A stretch of 64,000 nt of DNA from an uncultured Oscillospiraceae bacterium (GTDB taxonomy: Bacteria; Bacillota; Clostridia; Oscillospirales; Oscillospiraceae): contig CALWOA010000001.1 of the NCBI GenBank assembly GCA_944382965.1, positions 62,001 to 126,000 on the forward strand, written 5' to 3'. Positions 34,062 to 43,975 of this stretch are shown here, one piece after another (positions within the stretch are counted from its first letter, which is position 1; each line of letters starts with the position of its first letter). The notes below the pieces were generated by a model, which saw only the letters and a program-made list of their open reading frames with translations, had not been told where the DNA came from and ran no database searches. The position numbers and the translations under genes are program-made.

Positions 34062-34973
34062 ATGACTGAGTTAACCGATTTTCAGAGAAAAATCTCTGCT
34101 TTTTTACCAGAAATTGAGCTGCGGTTCCAGGAACCCATGTCCAAACATACTTCCTTCCGTATTGGCGGAGGGGCGGAAGTAATGGCGTTCCCGAAAAATA
34201 AGGAAGAATTGGCCCGATTGTTAAAAACGTCCGCTTTATTGGACTGCAAATTGTCTATTCTGGGAGCCGGAACCAATGTTCTGGCTCCAGATGCTGGGAT
34301 TTCCGGACTGGTGATCTGCCTGAAGGACTGTCTGGATGGGATGCAGCAGGTGGACGATACCCATATCCGCTGCATGGCCGGTGTGACCATGGCCAGAGCA
34401 GCGGTATTTGCCGCAGGACTGGGCCTGGCGGGACTGGAATTTGCCCACGGGATTCCGGGAACCATTGGCGGCGGCCTGTATATGAATGCCGGCGCTTACG
34501 GCGGGGAGATGACCCAGGTCTGCACCGCTGTGGAAGTGATGGACAGACAGGGCCATCTGCGGACGCTGACCCGAGAACAGATGCAATTTTCCTACCGGCA
34601 CAGCGTTCTGGAAGACAGCGGGGACATCGTTATCAGCGGCGAATTTGCCCTAACCCCTGAAAACCCGGAGCAAATCAAAACCCGCATGAAAGAGCTGATT
34701 GCCAAGCGTACTGCATCCCAGCCCCTGAACCTGCCTTCCGCCGGGTCTGCTTTTAAACGTCCCGTTGGCGGTTACGCTGCGGCGCTGATCGAGCAGGCCG
34801 GACTGAAAGGATTCCGGGTAGGCAATGCGGCCATTTCGGACAAACACGCCGGGTTTGCAGTGAACTTAGGAGGTGCCACAGCCGAAGAGGTCAGATCCCT
34901 GCTGAACCAGGTTTCGGACCGGGTTTATGAAAATTCCGGAATTCGGCTGGAACCGGAAATCCGGATTTGGTAA
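34062..34973 (+). CDS. murB: UDP-N-acetylenolpyruvoylglucosamine reductase MurB
   Basis: The 303-residue FAD enzyme has SKHTSFRIGGGAEVM, GAGTNVL, GIPGTIGGGLYMNAGAYGGE and the catalytic Ser in LPSAGSAFKRP. The C-terminus ends LEPEIRIW as in type II MurB, the short Gram-positive form. It makes UDP-MurNAc using NADPH. The start follows GGAGG. It is first in a murB-whiA-dnaE operon. Confidence 0.95.
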   Translation: MTELTDFQRKISAFLPEIELRFQEPMSKHTSFRIGGGAEVMAFPKNKEELARLLKTSALLDCKLSILGAGTNVLAPDAGISGLVICLKDCLDGMQQVDDTHIRCMAGVTMARAAVFAAGLGLAGLEFAHGIPGTIGGGLYMNAGAYGGEMTQVCTAVEVMDRQGHLRTLTREQMQFSYRHSVLEDSGDIVISGEFALTPENPEQIKTRMKELIAKRTASQPLNLPSAGSAFKRPVGGYAAALIEQAGLKGFRVGNAAISDKHAGFAVNLGGATAEEVRSLLNQVSDRVYENSGIRLEPEIRIW

Positions 34974-34996
34974 GAGAAAAAGAGAGGAGTGTTCCC

Positions 34997-35911
34997 ATGG
35001 CAGTATCCTTCTCCGCAGCGGCCAAGATCGAGGCATGCCGGATTCTGCCCCAGAAGCAGTGCTGCGCATTGGCAGAGTGCTTTGGTATTTTGCTGTTTTG
35101 CAATAGTTTTCAGGCGGACTGCATCCGAATTGTAACGGAGAGCCGGGAATTTGCCTGTATTTTGCCGAAATTATTCAAGAAGGCCTTTGACCTGGAATTT
35201 GACAGCTATCCCAGTTTGGCAGCGCCGGGGAAACTGACCTTCCAGATTTGGGAGAAAGGGAAGATTTCTGCCATTATGACGGCATTTGGATTTGATGCAA
35301 AGGGGAATCTTGCGCTGCATGTGAATCTGCCTGTTGTGGAGGACGATTGCTGCAAAGCCTCCTTCCTCCGGGGGGCATTTCTCGCCGGAGGAAGTGTCAC
35401 CGACCCGGGAAAAGGGTATCACATGGAACTGACCACCACCCACCAAAGCGTGGCCCGGGAAACCGACGCACTGGTTCGAGAGACCATGGGTTTTACGCCC
35501 AAACTGGCATCCCGGGGCGGCGGTCAGGTCCTGTATGTAAAACAAAGTGAATTGATTTCTGATTTTCTGACCTATCTGGGCGCGCCGGTGGCGGCGATGG
35601 GCGTGATGGAAGCCAGGCTGGAAAAAGAACTGAACAATAAGGTAAACCGCCGCTGCAACTGTGACGATGCCAATACCTCCAAGGTGGTGGAAGCGGCCCA
35701 GGAACAGCTGCTGGCGATCCGGATCTTGAAAGAGGCGGGACAGCTGGAGAAACTCCCGGCAAAAATCCAGCAGGCGGCCCAAGCACGGCAGGACAACCCT
35801 TCTGCATCCTTGTCGGAGCTGGCAGCCATGATGGAGCCGCCCATTACCAAACCAGCCATGAACAACCGGATGAAAAAACTGGTACAGTTGGCGAAGGAGA
35901 TAGAGCCATGA
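34997..35911 (+). CDS. whiA: WhiA-family DNA-binding protein
   Basis: The 304-residue protein has a degenerate LAGLIDADG homing-endonuclease-like domain (SFLRGAFLAGGSVTDPGKGYHMEL) and a C-terminal helix-turn-helix (SLSELAAMMEPPITKPAMNNRMKKL, shown by its core ELAAMMEPPITKPAMNNR). It is a conserved Gram-positive regulator of cell division and, in Streptomyces, of sporulation. The ATG follows AGAGGAG and the stop overlaps the dnaE start in ATGA. Confidence 0.95.
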   Translation: MAVSFSAAAKIEACRILPQKQCCALAECFGILLFCNSFQADCIRIVTESREFACILPKLFKKAFDLEFDSYPSLAAPGKLTFQIWEKGKISAIMTAFGFDAKGNLALHVNLPVVEDDCCKASFLRGAFLAGGSVTDPGKGYHMELTTTHQSVARETDALVRETMGFTPKLASRGGGQVLYVKQSELISDFLTYLGAPVAAMGVMEARLEKELNNKVNRRCNCDDANTSKVVEAAQEQLLAIRILKEAGQLEKLPAKIQQAAQARQDNPSASLSELAAMMEPPITKPAMNNRMKKLVQLAKEIEP

Positions 35912-38900
35912 GTTTTGTGCATCTGCATGTGCATACAGAATACAGCCTTCTGGACGGTGCCTGCCGGATTGACGGCCTGATGGAGCGGGTCAAGGAACTG
36001 GGGCAGGAGGCCGTGGCGATTACGGACCACGGCGTTATGTACGGCTGCATCGACTTCTACAAGGCAGCCAAGGCGGCGGGAGTCAAGCCCATTATTGGCT
36101 GTGAAGTCTATGTAGCCCGCCGGAGTATTGCCGACCGGGTGCATGGCATTGACAATGACCCATACCACCTGGTGCTGTTGTGCAAAGACCGGACGGGATA
36201 TGAAAATCTGTGCCTGCTGGTTTCGGAGGCATTTATTCACGGCTTTTACGGCAAACCTCGTGTGGATTTGCAGCTTCTGGAGCAGCACCACGAGGGACTG
36301 ATTGCTTTGTCCGCCTGTCTGGCTGGTGCAATTCCCCAGTATCTGATGGCGGAGGACTATGCCGGGGCGAAGGAATATGCCCTGAATCTGGCAAGAATTT
36401 TTGGGGAAGGGAATTTTTACCTGGAACTGCAGGACCATGGCATTGACGAGCAGCGTCCGGTAAACCAGGGAGTACTGCGCCTGGCCCGGGAAACAGGGCT
36501 TCCCTTGGTAGTGACCAACGATGCCCACTATCTGCGCAAAGAAGACGCGAAAATGCAGGATGTGCTGCTGTGCATCCAGACGGGAAAAACGGTGGACGAG
36601 CCCAACCGGATGAAATTCCAGACTGAGGAATTTTATCTGAAAAGCGAAGAGGAGCTGCGCCAGCTTTTCCCAGCCTGTGAAGAGGCCTTTGAAAATACGG
36701 CGAAAATTGCCCAGCGCTGCAATCTGGAATTTACTTTCCATGAATACCACTTGCCCTCGTTCCCGGTTCCTCAGGGCTATACCAATGAACAGTACTTCCG
36801 GGAACTGTGCGAAAAAGGCTTCCGTGAGCGCTATGAGAATCCACCTCAGGAGTACCGGGACCGGCTGGAATACGAAATTGGGGTCATCAGCCGGATGGGG
36901 TATGTCAACTACTACCTGATTGTCTGGGACTTTATCCGCTATGCCAAGGAACAGGGCATTCCGGTTGGCCCGGGCCGTGGTTCCGGTGCAGCGTCCATTG
37001 TGGCCTACTGCATGCACATTACCGAAGTGGACCCCATGAAGTACGCCCTGATTTTTGAACGATTCCTGAACCCGGAACGAGTGAGCATGCCGGACTTTGA
37101 TACCGACTTTTGCCAGGAGCGCCGGGGCGAGGTCATTGCTTACGTTATGGAAAAGTATGGTGCCGACCATGTGGCCCAGATTGCCACCTTCGGCACCATG
37201 GCAGCCCGGGGTGCCATCCGGGATGTGGGCCGGGCGCTGAATTTCAGCTATGCGGAGACGGATGTGGTAGCCAAGCTGGTGCCGGGAACGCCTCATATTA
37301 CGTTGGATGAAGCGCTGAAGGTCAGCCCAAAGCTAAAAGAAATGTACGACGGCGACCAACGGGTGCAGCTGCTCATTGACACTGCCCGAAGCCTGGAGGG
37401 TATGCCCCGAAATTCTTCTACCCATGCCGCCGGTGTGGTGATTACTGCCAATCCGGTATGCAGCTATGTGCCGCTGTCCCGGAATGATGATACCATCGTC
37501 ACCCAGTATACCATGACCACCATTGAGGAACTGGGCCTGCTGAAAATGGACTTTTTGGGACTGCGGAACCTGACGGTGATCGCAGATGCGGAGCGGGAAA
37601 TCCGTAAGCGAGAGCCGGAGTTTGCCATTGCGAACATTCCCGATGACGACCCGGAAACCTTTGCTATGCTTACCGAGGGCAAAACCCAGGGCGTCTTCCA
37701 GCTGGAATCCGCAGGCATGACCGGTGTCTGTGTCAATATGAAAGCCAGCTCTATTGAAGATATCACCGCTATCGTGGCTCTTTACCGTCCAGGCCCTATG
37801 GATTCCATTCCCCGGTTTATTGCCAACAAACTGGATGCCCGCAAGGTCACTTACAAGACGCCTCTGCTGGAACCGATTCTGAAAGTCACCTACGGCTGCA
37901 TCGTCTATCAGGAGCAGGTGATTGAGATCTTCCGTTCCCTGGGTGGATACACCATGGGTCAGGCGGACAACATTCGCCGGGCAATTTCCAAGAAAAAAAT
38001 GAAGATCATTGAGGCGGAGCGAAAAGTCTTTGTTTACGGTGACCCGGAACAGGGAATTACTGGCTGTATCGGCCATGGTGTGCCGGAAGCGGTGGCCCAG
38101 TCCATTTACGATGAAATCGTGGATTTTGCAAACTACGCCTTTAATAAGGCCCATGCGGTATGCTATGCCGTGGTGGCCTACCAGACGGCTTACCTGAAAT
38201 GCCACTATCCCCATGAATATATGGCAGCGCTGATGACCTCGGTGTTGGATTCGGCTACCAAAATCTCCGGATATATTGCCGAATGCAAAGAGCTGGGCAT
38301 TGCGGTGCTGCCGCCGGATCTGAACCATTCTGATGATCCTTTCACCGTGGAAGGCCAGGCCATTCGCTTTGGCCTGGGGGCGGTGAAAAACGTAGGCCGA
38401 GGACTGATCCGGACAGTGGTGCGCAAGAGAACCGAAGGCGGCCCTTTCAAATCTCTGGAAGATTTCATCGAACGGATGGGAGAAGGAGAGCTGAACAAAC
38501 GCACCGTGGAGAATTTGATCAAATCCGGCGCGGCAGACTGTTTTGGCTACCACCGCAGTGAGCTGCTGGCAGTGTATGACCAGATGATGGATGCTATTGC
38601 TGCGTCCAGAAAGAAAAATCTGGAAGGCCAGATGGGCTTGTTCTCCATGATGGAAGAGGAAAGCGATTCCCAGCAGATTCTGATTCCAAAGCTGAAGGAA
38701 CTGAACAAAGCAGACCTTTTGGCTATGGAAAAGGAAACCACCGGCATCTATATTTCCGGGCATCCCATGGATGATTACCGCCCGTATCTGCGCAGCACCC
38801 ATGTGGTTCATATTGGACAGCTGATGGAGGAGGAATCCAGCTATACCGATGACGATATCGTCAGCGTGGCGGGAATTGTGCAAACGGTGAAGATGAAAAC

Positions 38901-39375
38901 CACCCGGAGTAACTCCATGATGGCCTATGTTACGGTGGAAGACGATACCGCCGCCATGGAAATGCTGGCATTTTCCAATGTTTTGAACCAGTATGGTGGA
39001 TATCTGCGGGAAAACAGTCCCGTGGTGATCACCGGGCGGCTTTCTCTGCGGGATAATAAGGAGCCGCAGATTGTGATTAACCGGGCGCGGCCCATTTCGG
39101 ATTATGCCGACGGGGATCCGGAGCCGGCCCCGCCGCCCCAACAGATGCGAGAGGCACCACCCCCGTTGGGAACCCTCTATTTGCGCTTGCCGAGTGAATC
39201 GGGAAACCTGTTCCCCAAAGTTCGGGCAATGCTGAACATGTTCCCCGGCAACAGCGGGGTGGTAGTATATTTCGCCGACAGCAAGCAGCGCCGGGGCAGT
39301 CGGTGCGCCATTGCAGACAGCTTGCTGCGAGAACTGACAAATACTCTGGGGGAAGGAAATGTCATTGTAAAATAG
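35908..39375 (+). CDS. dnaE: DNA polymerase III alpha subunit DnaE
   Basis: The 1155-residue polymerase starts with a PHP domain (FVHLHVHTEYSLLDGACRI), then the C-family polymerase core with GPGRGSGAASIVAYC, the catalytic PDFDTDF and YQEQVI, a helix-hairpin-helix region and a C-terminal OB fold (VSVAGIVQTVKMKTTRSN). The proofreading exonuclease of PolC is absent, so this is the DnaE class, likely lagging-strand or error-prone synthesis beside PolC. The start overlaps the whiA stop by 4 bp. Confidence 0.96.
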   Translation: MSFVHLHVHTEYSLLDGACRIDGLMERVKELGQEAVAITDHGVMYGCIDFYKAAKAAGVKPIIGCEVYVARRSIADRVHGIDNDPYHLVLLCKDRTGYENLCLLVSEAFIHGFYGKPRVDLQLLEQHHEGLIALSACLAGAIPQYLMAEDYAGAKEYALNLARIFGEGNFYLELQDHGIDEQRPVNQGVLRLARETGLPLVVTNDAHYLRKEDAKMQDVLLCIQTGKTVDEPNRMKFQTEEFYLKSEEELRQLFPACEEAFENTAKIAQRCNLEFTFHEYHLPSFPVPQGYTNEQYFRELCEKGFRERYENPPQEYRDRLEYEIGVISRMGYVNYYLIVWDFIRYAKEQGIPVGPGRGSGAASIVAYCMHITEVDPMKYALIFERFLNPERVSMPDFDTDFCQERRGEVIAYVMEKYGADHVAQIATFGTMAARGAIRDVGRALNFSYAETDVVAKLVPGTPHITLDEALKVSPKLKEMYDGDQRVQLLIDTARSLEGMPRNSSTHAAGVVITANPVCSYVPLSRNDDTIVTQYTMTTIEELGLLKMDFLGLRNLTVIADAEREIRKREPEFAIANIPDDDPETFAMLTEGKTQGVFQLESAGMTGVCVNMKASSIEDITAIVALYRPGPMDSIPRFIANKLDARKVTYKTPLLEPILKVTYGCIVYQEQVIEIFRSLGGYTMGQADNIRRAISKKKMKIIEAERKVFVYGDPEQGITGCIGHGVPEAVAQSIYDEIVDFANYAFNKAHAVCYAVVAYQTAYLKCHYPHEYMAALMTSVLDSATKISGYIAECKELGIAVLPPDLNHSDDPFTVEGQAIRFGLGAVKNVGRGLIRTVVRKRTEGGPFKSLEDFIERMGEGELNKRTVENLIKSGAADCFGYHRSELLAVYDQMMDAIAASRKKNLEGQMGLFSMMEEESDSQQILIPKLKELNKADLLAMEKETTGIYISGHPMDDYRPYLRSTHVVHIGQLMEEESSYTDDDIVSVAGIVQTVKMKTTRSNSMMAYVTVEDDTAAMEMLAFSNVLNQYGGYLRENSPVVITGRLSLRDNKEPQIVINRARPISDYADGDPEPAPPPQQMREAPPPLGTLYLRLPSESGNLFPKVRAMLNMFPGNSGVVVYFADSKQRRGSRCAIADSLLRELTNTLGEGNVIVK

Positions 39376-39424
39376 CTTCCTTTTTTCAAATGTTTGTGCT
39401 ATAATAACCCAAAACTGCTATATT

Positions 39425-39470
39425 CGTCAGCCGGCGGCAGAATCCGGAATTTTCCGATCTGCCGCTGACG
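39425..39470 (+). promoter_or_regulatory. Long hairpin in the leader of the three-component operon
   Basis: A 46-nt hairpin with stacked stems CGTCA/TGACG, GCGGCAGA/TCTGCCGC and CGGAA/TTCCG sits between a TATAAT (39400-39405, TGC-extended) and the lipoprotein start. It has no T-run, so it is more likely an mRNA stabiliser or regulatory fold than a terminator. Confidence 0.5.
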
Positions 39471-39505
39471 GGCGCAGATGAAAAAGAGCGAAAGGAGTGG
39501 ATGCC

Positions 39506-40831
39506 GTGAAGAAGCGAACGCTGTTTCTGATGATTTTGGCGATGACGGCATTGCTCTTTACCGGATGCGCCATGCGCACGGTAGAAGAAATGTATGCCTT
39601 GCCCAAGCGGTCGAAGGAATACGGGGATCTACAAATTGCGGTGGATTCCGCCATGTACGGCCTTACATATTCAGCCCCCCGCTCCGGTGACAATCAGCAG
39701 ACAATGCAGATGGCGGATCTGGATGGTGATGGCGAAAATGAGTATCTTGTCTTTGCGAAGGGAGCCTCCGAAAAGCCGCTGCAAATTTTGATTTTTAAAA
39801 AAGAGGCGGACGGTACCGTCCGTACCATGGAAACCATTGGCAGCAATGGAATGAATTTTGAGCAGGTTGAGTATGTGCAGTTCGATGAAAGACCGGGATA
39901 TGAGCTGGTCATTGGGCTGCAGGTTAGTGACCAGGTTCTGCGTAGTGTGGCGGTGTACAGCTTTGCCGATGGCGATGCAGAATTGCTGCTGCTCAATAGC
40001 TACTCCAAGTTTTTGACCTGTGATTTGGATGAAAACGGGAGACAGGAGTTAATGGTCTTGCGCCCCGGAGAAGCTGAAACCGAGAGCGGCATGGCCGTGC
40101 TCTACAGCACTCAGGACGGACAGATTGTCCGCAGCGTGGAGACGGAACTTTCCCAGGAACCTTCCAGGATCCGGCGTATTACGCTGAGCAATCTTCAGGA
40201 TGGCACTCCTGCGGTATATATTGCCAGTTCCGCTGAGGAAAACACCATTGTCACGGATGTATTGGCGTTGAATGATGATATCCTTACCAATATTACCATG
40301 ATAAGCGAAGCCAGTACCAGCATCAAGACTTTGCGAAATTATTACGTCTATGGCAGTGATATGGACAGTGACGGCGTTCTGGAACTGCCATCCATGATTA
40401 CCATGAAAGCGGTGGGAAACCAGGCATGGGGTGAAGAGCAGTTTCTCCTGCGATGGTTTTCCCTGAACCTGAACGGATGGGAAGTGGATAAGCTGTTTAC
40501 CTTCCATAATTATGTAGGCGGATGGTATCTGCAGCTGGATAACCAGTGGGCCAGTCGGGTATCGGTGGAACAGAAGAAAGATGCCTTCATCTTCTATTTA
40601 TGGGATGCAACTTACCAGGAGCCTACACCGCTGTTTCACTTGTATGTTTTCACCGGTTCGGACCGGGATCGACTGGCAACAGAAGAGGGCCGCTTTCCGG
40701 TTTATCGAACGGAAGGCGTCGCCTATGCGGGAAAACTGGACGTAGGCGCTGTTGATTATGGAATTACAGAAGATTACTTGATTCAATCCTTCCACTTGAT
40801 TCGGCAGGATTGGCAAATGGGAGAGAACTGA
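39506..40831 (+). CDS. Lipoprotein with FG-GAP/calcium-binding-like repeats, probable sensor partner of the two-component system
   Basis: The 441-residue lipoprotein starts at GTG after AAAGGAG, with a lipobox ending LFTGC. Three acidic loops of the type DxDxDGxxE occur: DLDGDGENE, DLDENGRQE and DMDSDGVLE, which resemble the calcium loops of integrin-like FG-GAP/VCBS repeats, so a beta-propeller is likely. It lies 10 bp ahead of a response regulator gene and co-directional with its histidine kinase. An outside protein encoded first in a two-component operon often modulates the kinase; that role is inferred. Confidence 0.8.
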   Translation: MKKRTLFLMILAMTALLFTGCAMRTVEEMYALPKRSKEYGDLQIAVDSAMYGLTYSAPRSGDNQQTMQMADLDGDGENEYLVFAKGASEKPLQILIFKKEADGTVRTMETIGSNGMNFEQVEYVQFDERPGYELVIGLQVSDQVLRSVAVYSFADGDAELLLLNSYSKFLTCDLDENGRQELMVLRPGEAETESGMAVLYSTQDGQIVRSVETELSQEPSRIRRITLSNLQDGTPAVYIASSAEENTIVTDVLALNDDILTNITMISEASTSIKTLRNYYVYGSDMDSDGVLELPSMITMKAVGNQAWGEEQFLLRWFSLNLNGWEVDKLFTFHNYVGGWYLQLDNQWASRVSVEQKKDAFIFYLWDATYQEPTPLFHLYVFTGSDRDRLATEEGRFPVYRTEGVAYAGKLDVGAVDYGITEDYLIQSFHLIRQDWQMGEN

Positions 40832-40841
40832 GGGGTATCAT

Positions 40842-41528
40842 ATGAAAAAAGTTCTGATTATGGAAGATGAATTGAACATTCGCAGTTTCGTGGTTATTAA
40901 CCTGAAGCGTGCGGGGTACGATGTGATCGAGGCCGGTGACGGTCAGGAAGCGCTGGATGCCATCGCGGCAAATCCGGATGTGGGGGTTGCCATTTTGGAC
41001 ATTATGGTGCCGGGAATCGACGGATTTGAGGTTTGCCGTCGGATTCGTGCCACTAACAAGCAGATGGGTATTATTATGCTCACAGCGCGTACCCAGGAAA
41101 TGGACAAGGTAACAGGTCTGATGACCGGTGCGGACGACTATGTGACGAAGCCCTTCTCCCCGGCAGAGCTGACCGCGCGGATCGATGCGCTGTACAGACG
41201 TATCGGCGGTGACAGCAATGCCAGCTCCGAACTGCTGACCCAAGGCCCCTTCGTCATGAATACCCGAAACCACACTTTGGAAAAAAATGGAAACCGGATT
41301 CGCCTGACCCAGGTGGAGTATGCAATTTTGAAGCTGTTCATGCAGAATCCTGGCCGTGCATTGTCCCGGGAGGACATCCTTTCTGCTGTTTGGGGCCGGG
41401 ACTATGAGGGCGAGCTGAAAATTGTGGATGTGAACATTCGCCGTCTGCGAATCAAAATTGAGGACGATACGGCAAATCCAACCTACATCACCACAGTCTG
41501 GGGGCTGGGTTATAAGTGGGGCGCATAA
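40842..41528 (+). CDS. OmpR/PhoB-family response regulator
   Basis: The 228-residue regulator has a receiver domain with the acidic pair in IMEDE, the phospho-acceptor Asp in VAILDIMVPG, and Lys in VTKPF. The C-terminal winged helix is at about 130-225 with RALSREDILSAVWG and VDVNIRRLRIKIE. It probably binds direct repeats when phosphorylated by the kinase whose ATG overlaps its stop codon. Confidence 0.95.
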   Translation: MKKVLIMEDELNIRSFVVINLKRAGYDVIEAGDGQEALDAIAANPDVGVAILDIMVPGIDGFEVCRRIRATNKQMGIIMLTARTQEMDKVTGLMTGADDYVTKPFSPAELTARIDALYRRIGGDSNASSELLTQGPFVMNTRNHTLEKNGNRIRLTQVEYAILKLFMQNPGRALSREDILSAVWGRDYEGELKIVDVNIRRLRIKIEDDTANPTYITTVWGLGYKWGA

Positions 41529-42958
41529 TGCGGAAAAAATTCAAACCCATTCTCAACATGGGCGGACTGCAAAAACGCTGGCTGCTGAATACAGCCAGCG
41601 TGGTGCTGGCTCTGGGATTGGTCTGTGTATTGGCGATTACAGCGGCTTTTTCAGCCTATTACTACAGCAGCATGCAGCGCGACTTGGAAAGCCGTGCCAA
41701 TGCGACTATGGAATTTTTTGCGGACAATCTGGACCAGTCCTATGATGGGTACTTGCAGTCATGCATTACCTATGCCCAGACCTATGAGGGCAAAGATAAA
41801 ATCGAACTGCAGTTTATTGACCGGAATGGAAATTTGCTGGCATCCTCCTACGGTCAGTGGCCGGGGGATTCTCCCTGTACTCCAGAGATTATGGAGGCCA
41901 TCAATACCCGGGTGGTTCAGGCCTATGTAGGCCGTGATCCCCATACCGACGAGCGGATTATGGCGGTTTCCGGCCCCATGATCTATGCCAACGGTGAGGT
42001 TGCCGGTGTGCTTCGGTTCGTCACATCTACCCGTATCATTGATGGCCAAATCCTGCTGGTTGTGCTGACCAGTGGTGTGGTTTTGCTGGTATTGCTGGCA
42101 GTTGTGGTGGTCAGCAGCAACTATTATCTTCACTCCATCATGAACCCGGTGGCAGAGATTACGGAAAAAGCCAAGCGCATTGCCAATGGCAGTTACGGTG
42201 TCCTGATTAAAACCCCGTTTAATGATGAGATCGGAGATTTGGCGGAAACCATCAACGAAATGTCCAGCAAAATTGCGCAGAATGAAAAGATGCAGGCGGA
42301 GTTTATCTCCCAACTGTCTCACGAACTGCGTACCCCGCTGACCGTAATCAACGGATGGAGCGAAACCCTGCTGGCAGATGAAAATATGGATGCCGATACC
42401 CGGCAGGGCCTGAAAATCATCGCCAGCGAGGCCAAGCGCCTGACGGAGATGGTGGTGGAGCTGCTGGACTTCACCCGGATGCAGGATGGCAGAATGACCC
42501 TTTCTGTCGAGCAGACGGATATCCGTGGGGAATTTGAAGACACGGTTTATATGTACGGAAGCAGACTGGCCCAGGATGGTATCCAGCTGTGCTACCATGA
42601 TTCGGATGAAGAGATTCCGGAGATCCCCTGCGATCCCAAACGGCTGCGCCAGGTGTTCCTGAATATTTTGGACAATGCTGCCAAGTATGGTGGGGAAGGC
42701 AAGCGGATCGATACCAGCATGCATTTTGAGGATGACCAGGTTGTTGTCCGGATTCGGGACTACGGGCCCGGCATCCCGGAGGATGAACTTCCTCTGGTAA
42801 AAAAGAAGTTCTATAAGGGCAGCTCCAGCGTCCGGGGCACAGGCATTGGTCTTGCGGTCTGTGACGAGATTGTGGATATGCACGGCGGTACCCTGACCCT
42901 GGAGAACGCTCCCGGGGGCGGTACGCTGGTGACGGTGCGCCTGCCCGCTGCACACTAA
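41528..42958 (+). CDS. Membrane sensor histidine kinase
   Basis: The 476-residue kinase has two membrane helices (about 18-45 and 175-200) flanking an outside sensor loop, a HAMP domain, a HisKA dimerisation domain with the phospho-accepting His in SQLSHELRTPLTVI, and a HATPase with LDNAAKYGG, RDYGPGI and GTGIGLAV. It starts in TAATG, overlapping the response regulator stop by one base. It forms a three-gene system with the lipoprotein at 39506. Confidence 0.95.
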   Translation: MRKKFKPILNMGGLQKRWLLNTASVVLALGLVCVLAITAAFSAYYYSSMQRDLESRANATMEFFADNLDQSYDGYLQSCITYAQTYEGKDKIELQFIDRNGNLLASSYGQWPGDSPCTPEIMEAINTRVVQAYVGRDPHTDERIMAVSGPMIYANGEVAGVLRFVTSTRIIDGQILLVVLTSGVVLLVLLAVVVVSSNYYLHSIMNPVAEITEKAKRIANGSYGVLIKTPFNDEIGDLAETINEMSSKIAQNEKMQAEFISQLSHELRTPLTVINGWSETLLADENMDADTRQGLKIIASEAKRLTEMVVELLDFTRMQDGRMTLSVEQTDIRGEFEDTVYMYGSRLAQDGIQLCYHDSDEEIPEIPCDPKRLRQVFLNILDNAAKYGGEGKRIDTSMHFEDDQVVVRIRDYGPGIPEDELPLVKKKFYKGSSSVRGTGIGLAVCDEIVDMHGGTLTLENAPGGGTLVTVRLPAAH

Positions 42959-42973
42959 GGAGACTCTGTTACT

Positions 42974-43975
42974 ATGGCAAACAAAGAAACGGAAATTTGT
43001 TGCCAGCCGTTCAAGACGATGATTGGCGGCCAGGCACTGATTGAAGGTATCATGATGCGCGGTCCGGAAAAGGACGCCATCGTTACCCGAGGCAAGGACG
43101 GACTGAACGTGGAAGTCCATCCCAGGAAGAAAAACCCACCAAAATCCTGGAAAAACTGGCCCTTTGTCCGGGGTGTTTTCAATTTTTTCGACGCTCAGGT
43201 AGTGGGTGTCAAGGCGTTGATGCGCTCTGCGGATCTGGCACCGGAGGAAGAGCAGGAAGCGCCTTCCAAATTTGACCAGTGGCTGGAAAAAAAGCTGGGA
43301 AATGAAAAATTTCAGCAGGTGGTTGTCGGTCTGGCGGTGGCATTGGGGCTTGGGTTATCCATTGGCCTGTTCTTTTTGCTGCCGATGATCATCAGCGGCT
43401 TTTTTGACCGCTGGATTTCCAACGCTTTTACGCTGAACCTGGTGGAAGGTGTGATCCGTATGGGGATCTTCCTGGGGTATATGCTTCTTGTTTCCCGAAT
43501 GGGGGAGATGAAGCGGGTATTTTCTTATCACGGTGCGGAGCATAAAACCATCCGCTGCTACGAAGCGGGACTGCCCCTGACGGTGGAGAATGTCAGCAAA
43601 CAGACACGGCTGCACCCTCGCTGCGGTACCAGTTTCCTGCTGGTTGTGATGGTTACGTCTATTCTGGTATTTTCCATTGCTTCTTCCGGCTTGCTGGCAA
43701 TTTTTCCGGCACTGGAGGCAATCCGGGGAAGTTTCAGCTATCGGCTGCTGATGATTGTGTTTAAGCTGCTGCTTCTGCCACTGATTGTGGGCATCACGTA
43801 TGAAATCAACCGCTGGGCGGGCCGCCATGATAATGGATTTACCCGCATTTTAACGGCTCCGGGTATGTGGATGCAGAATTTTACCACAAACGAGCCGGAT
43901 GCTGGGATGATGGAAGTGGGCATTGCTGCGCTGGAGGCTGTGCTTCCTGAAGAGGAGGGCGCAGACCGATGGTAA
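42974..43975 (+). CDS. DUF1385 (YqhQ-like) membrane protein
   Basis: The 333-residue protein shows IGGQALIEGIMMRGP at the N-terminus and EHKTIRCYE and RLHPRCGTSFLLVV in the central part, with several membrane helices around 115-255. The His and Cys residues suggest metal binding. It is a conserved Firmicutes family usually next to prmC, as here. Function unknown. Confidence 0.88.
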   Translation: MANKETEICCQPFKTMIGGQALIEGIMMRGPEKDAIVTRGKDGLNVEVHPRKKNPPKSWKNWPFVRGVFNFFDAQVVGVKALMRSADLAPEEEQEAPSKFDQWLEKKLGNEKFQQVVVGLAVALGLGLSIGLFFLLPMIISGFFDRWISNAFTLNLVEGVIRMGIFLGYMLLVSRMGEMKRVFSYHGAEHKTIRCYEAGLPLTVENVSKQTRLHPRCGTSFLLVVMVTSILVFSIASSGLLAIFPALEAIRGSFSYRLLMIVFKLLLLPLIVGITYEINRWAGRHDNGFTRILTAPGMWMQNFTTNEPDAGMMEVGIAALEAVLPEEEGADRW

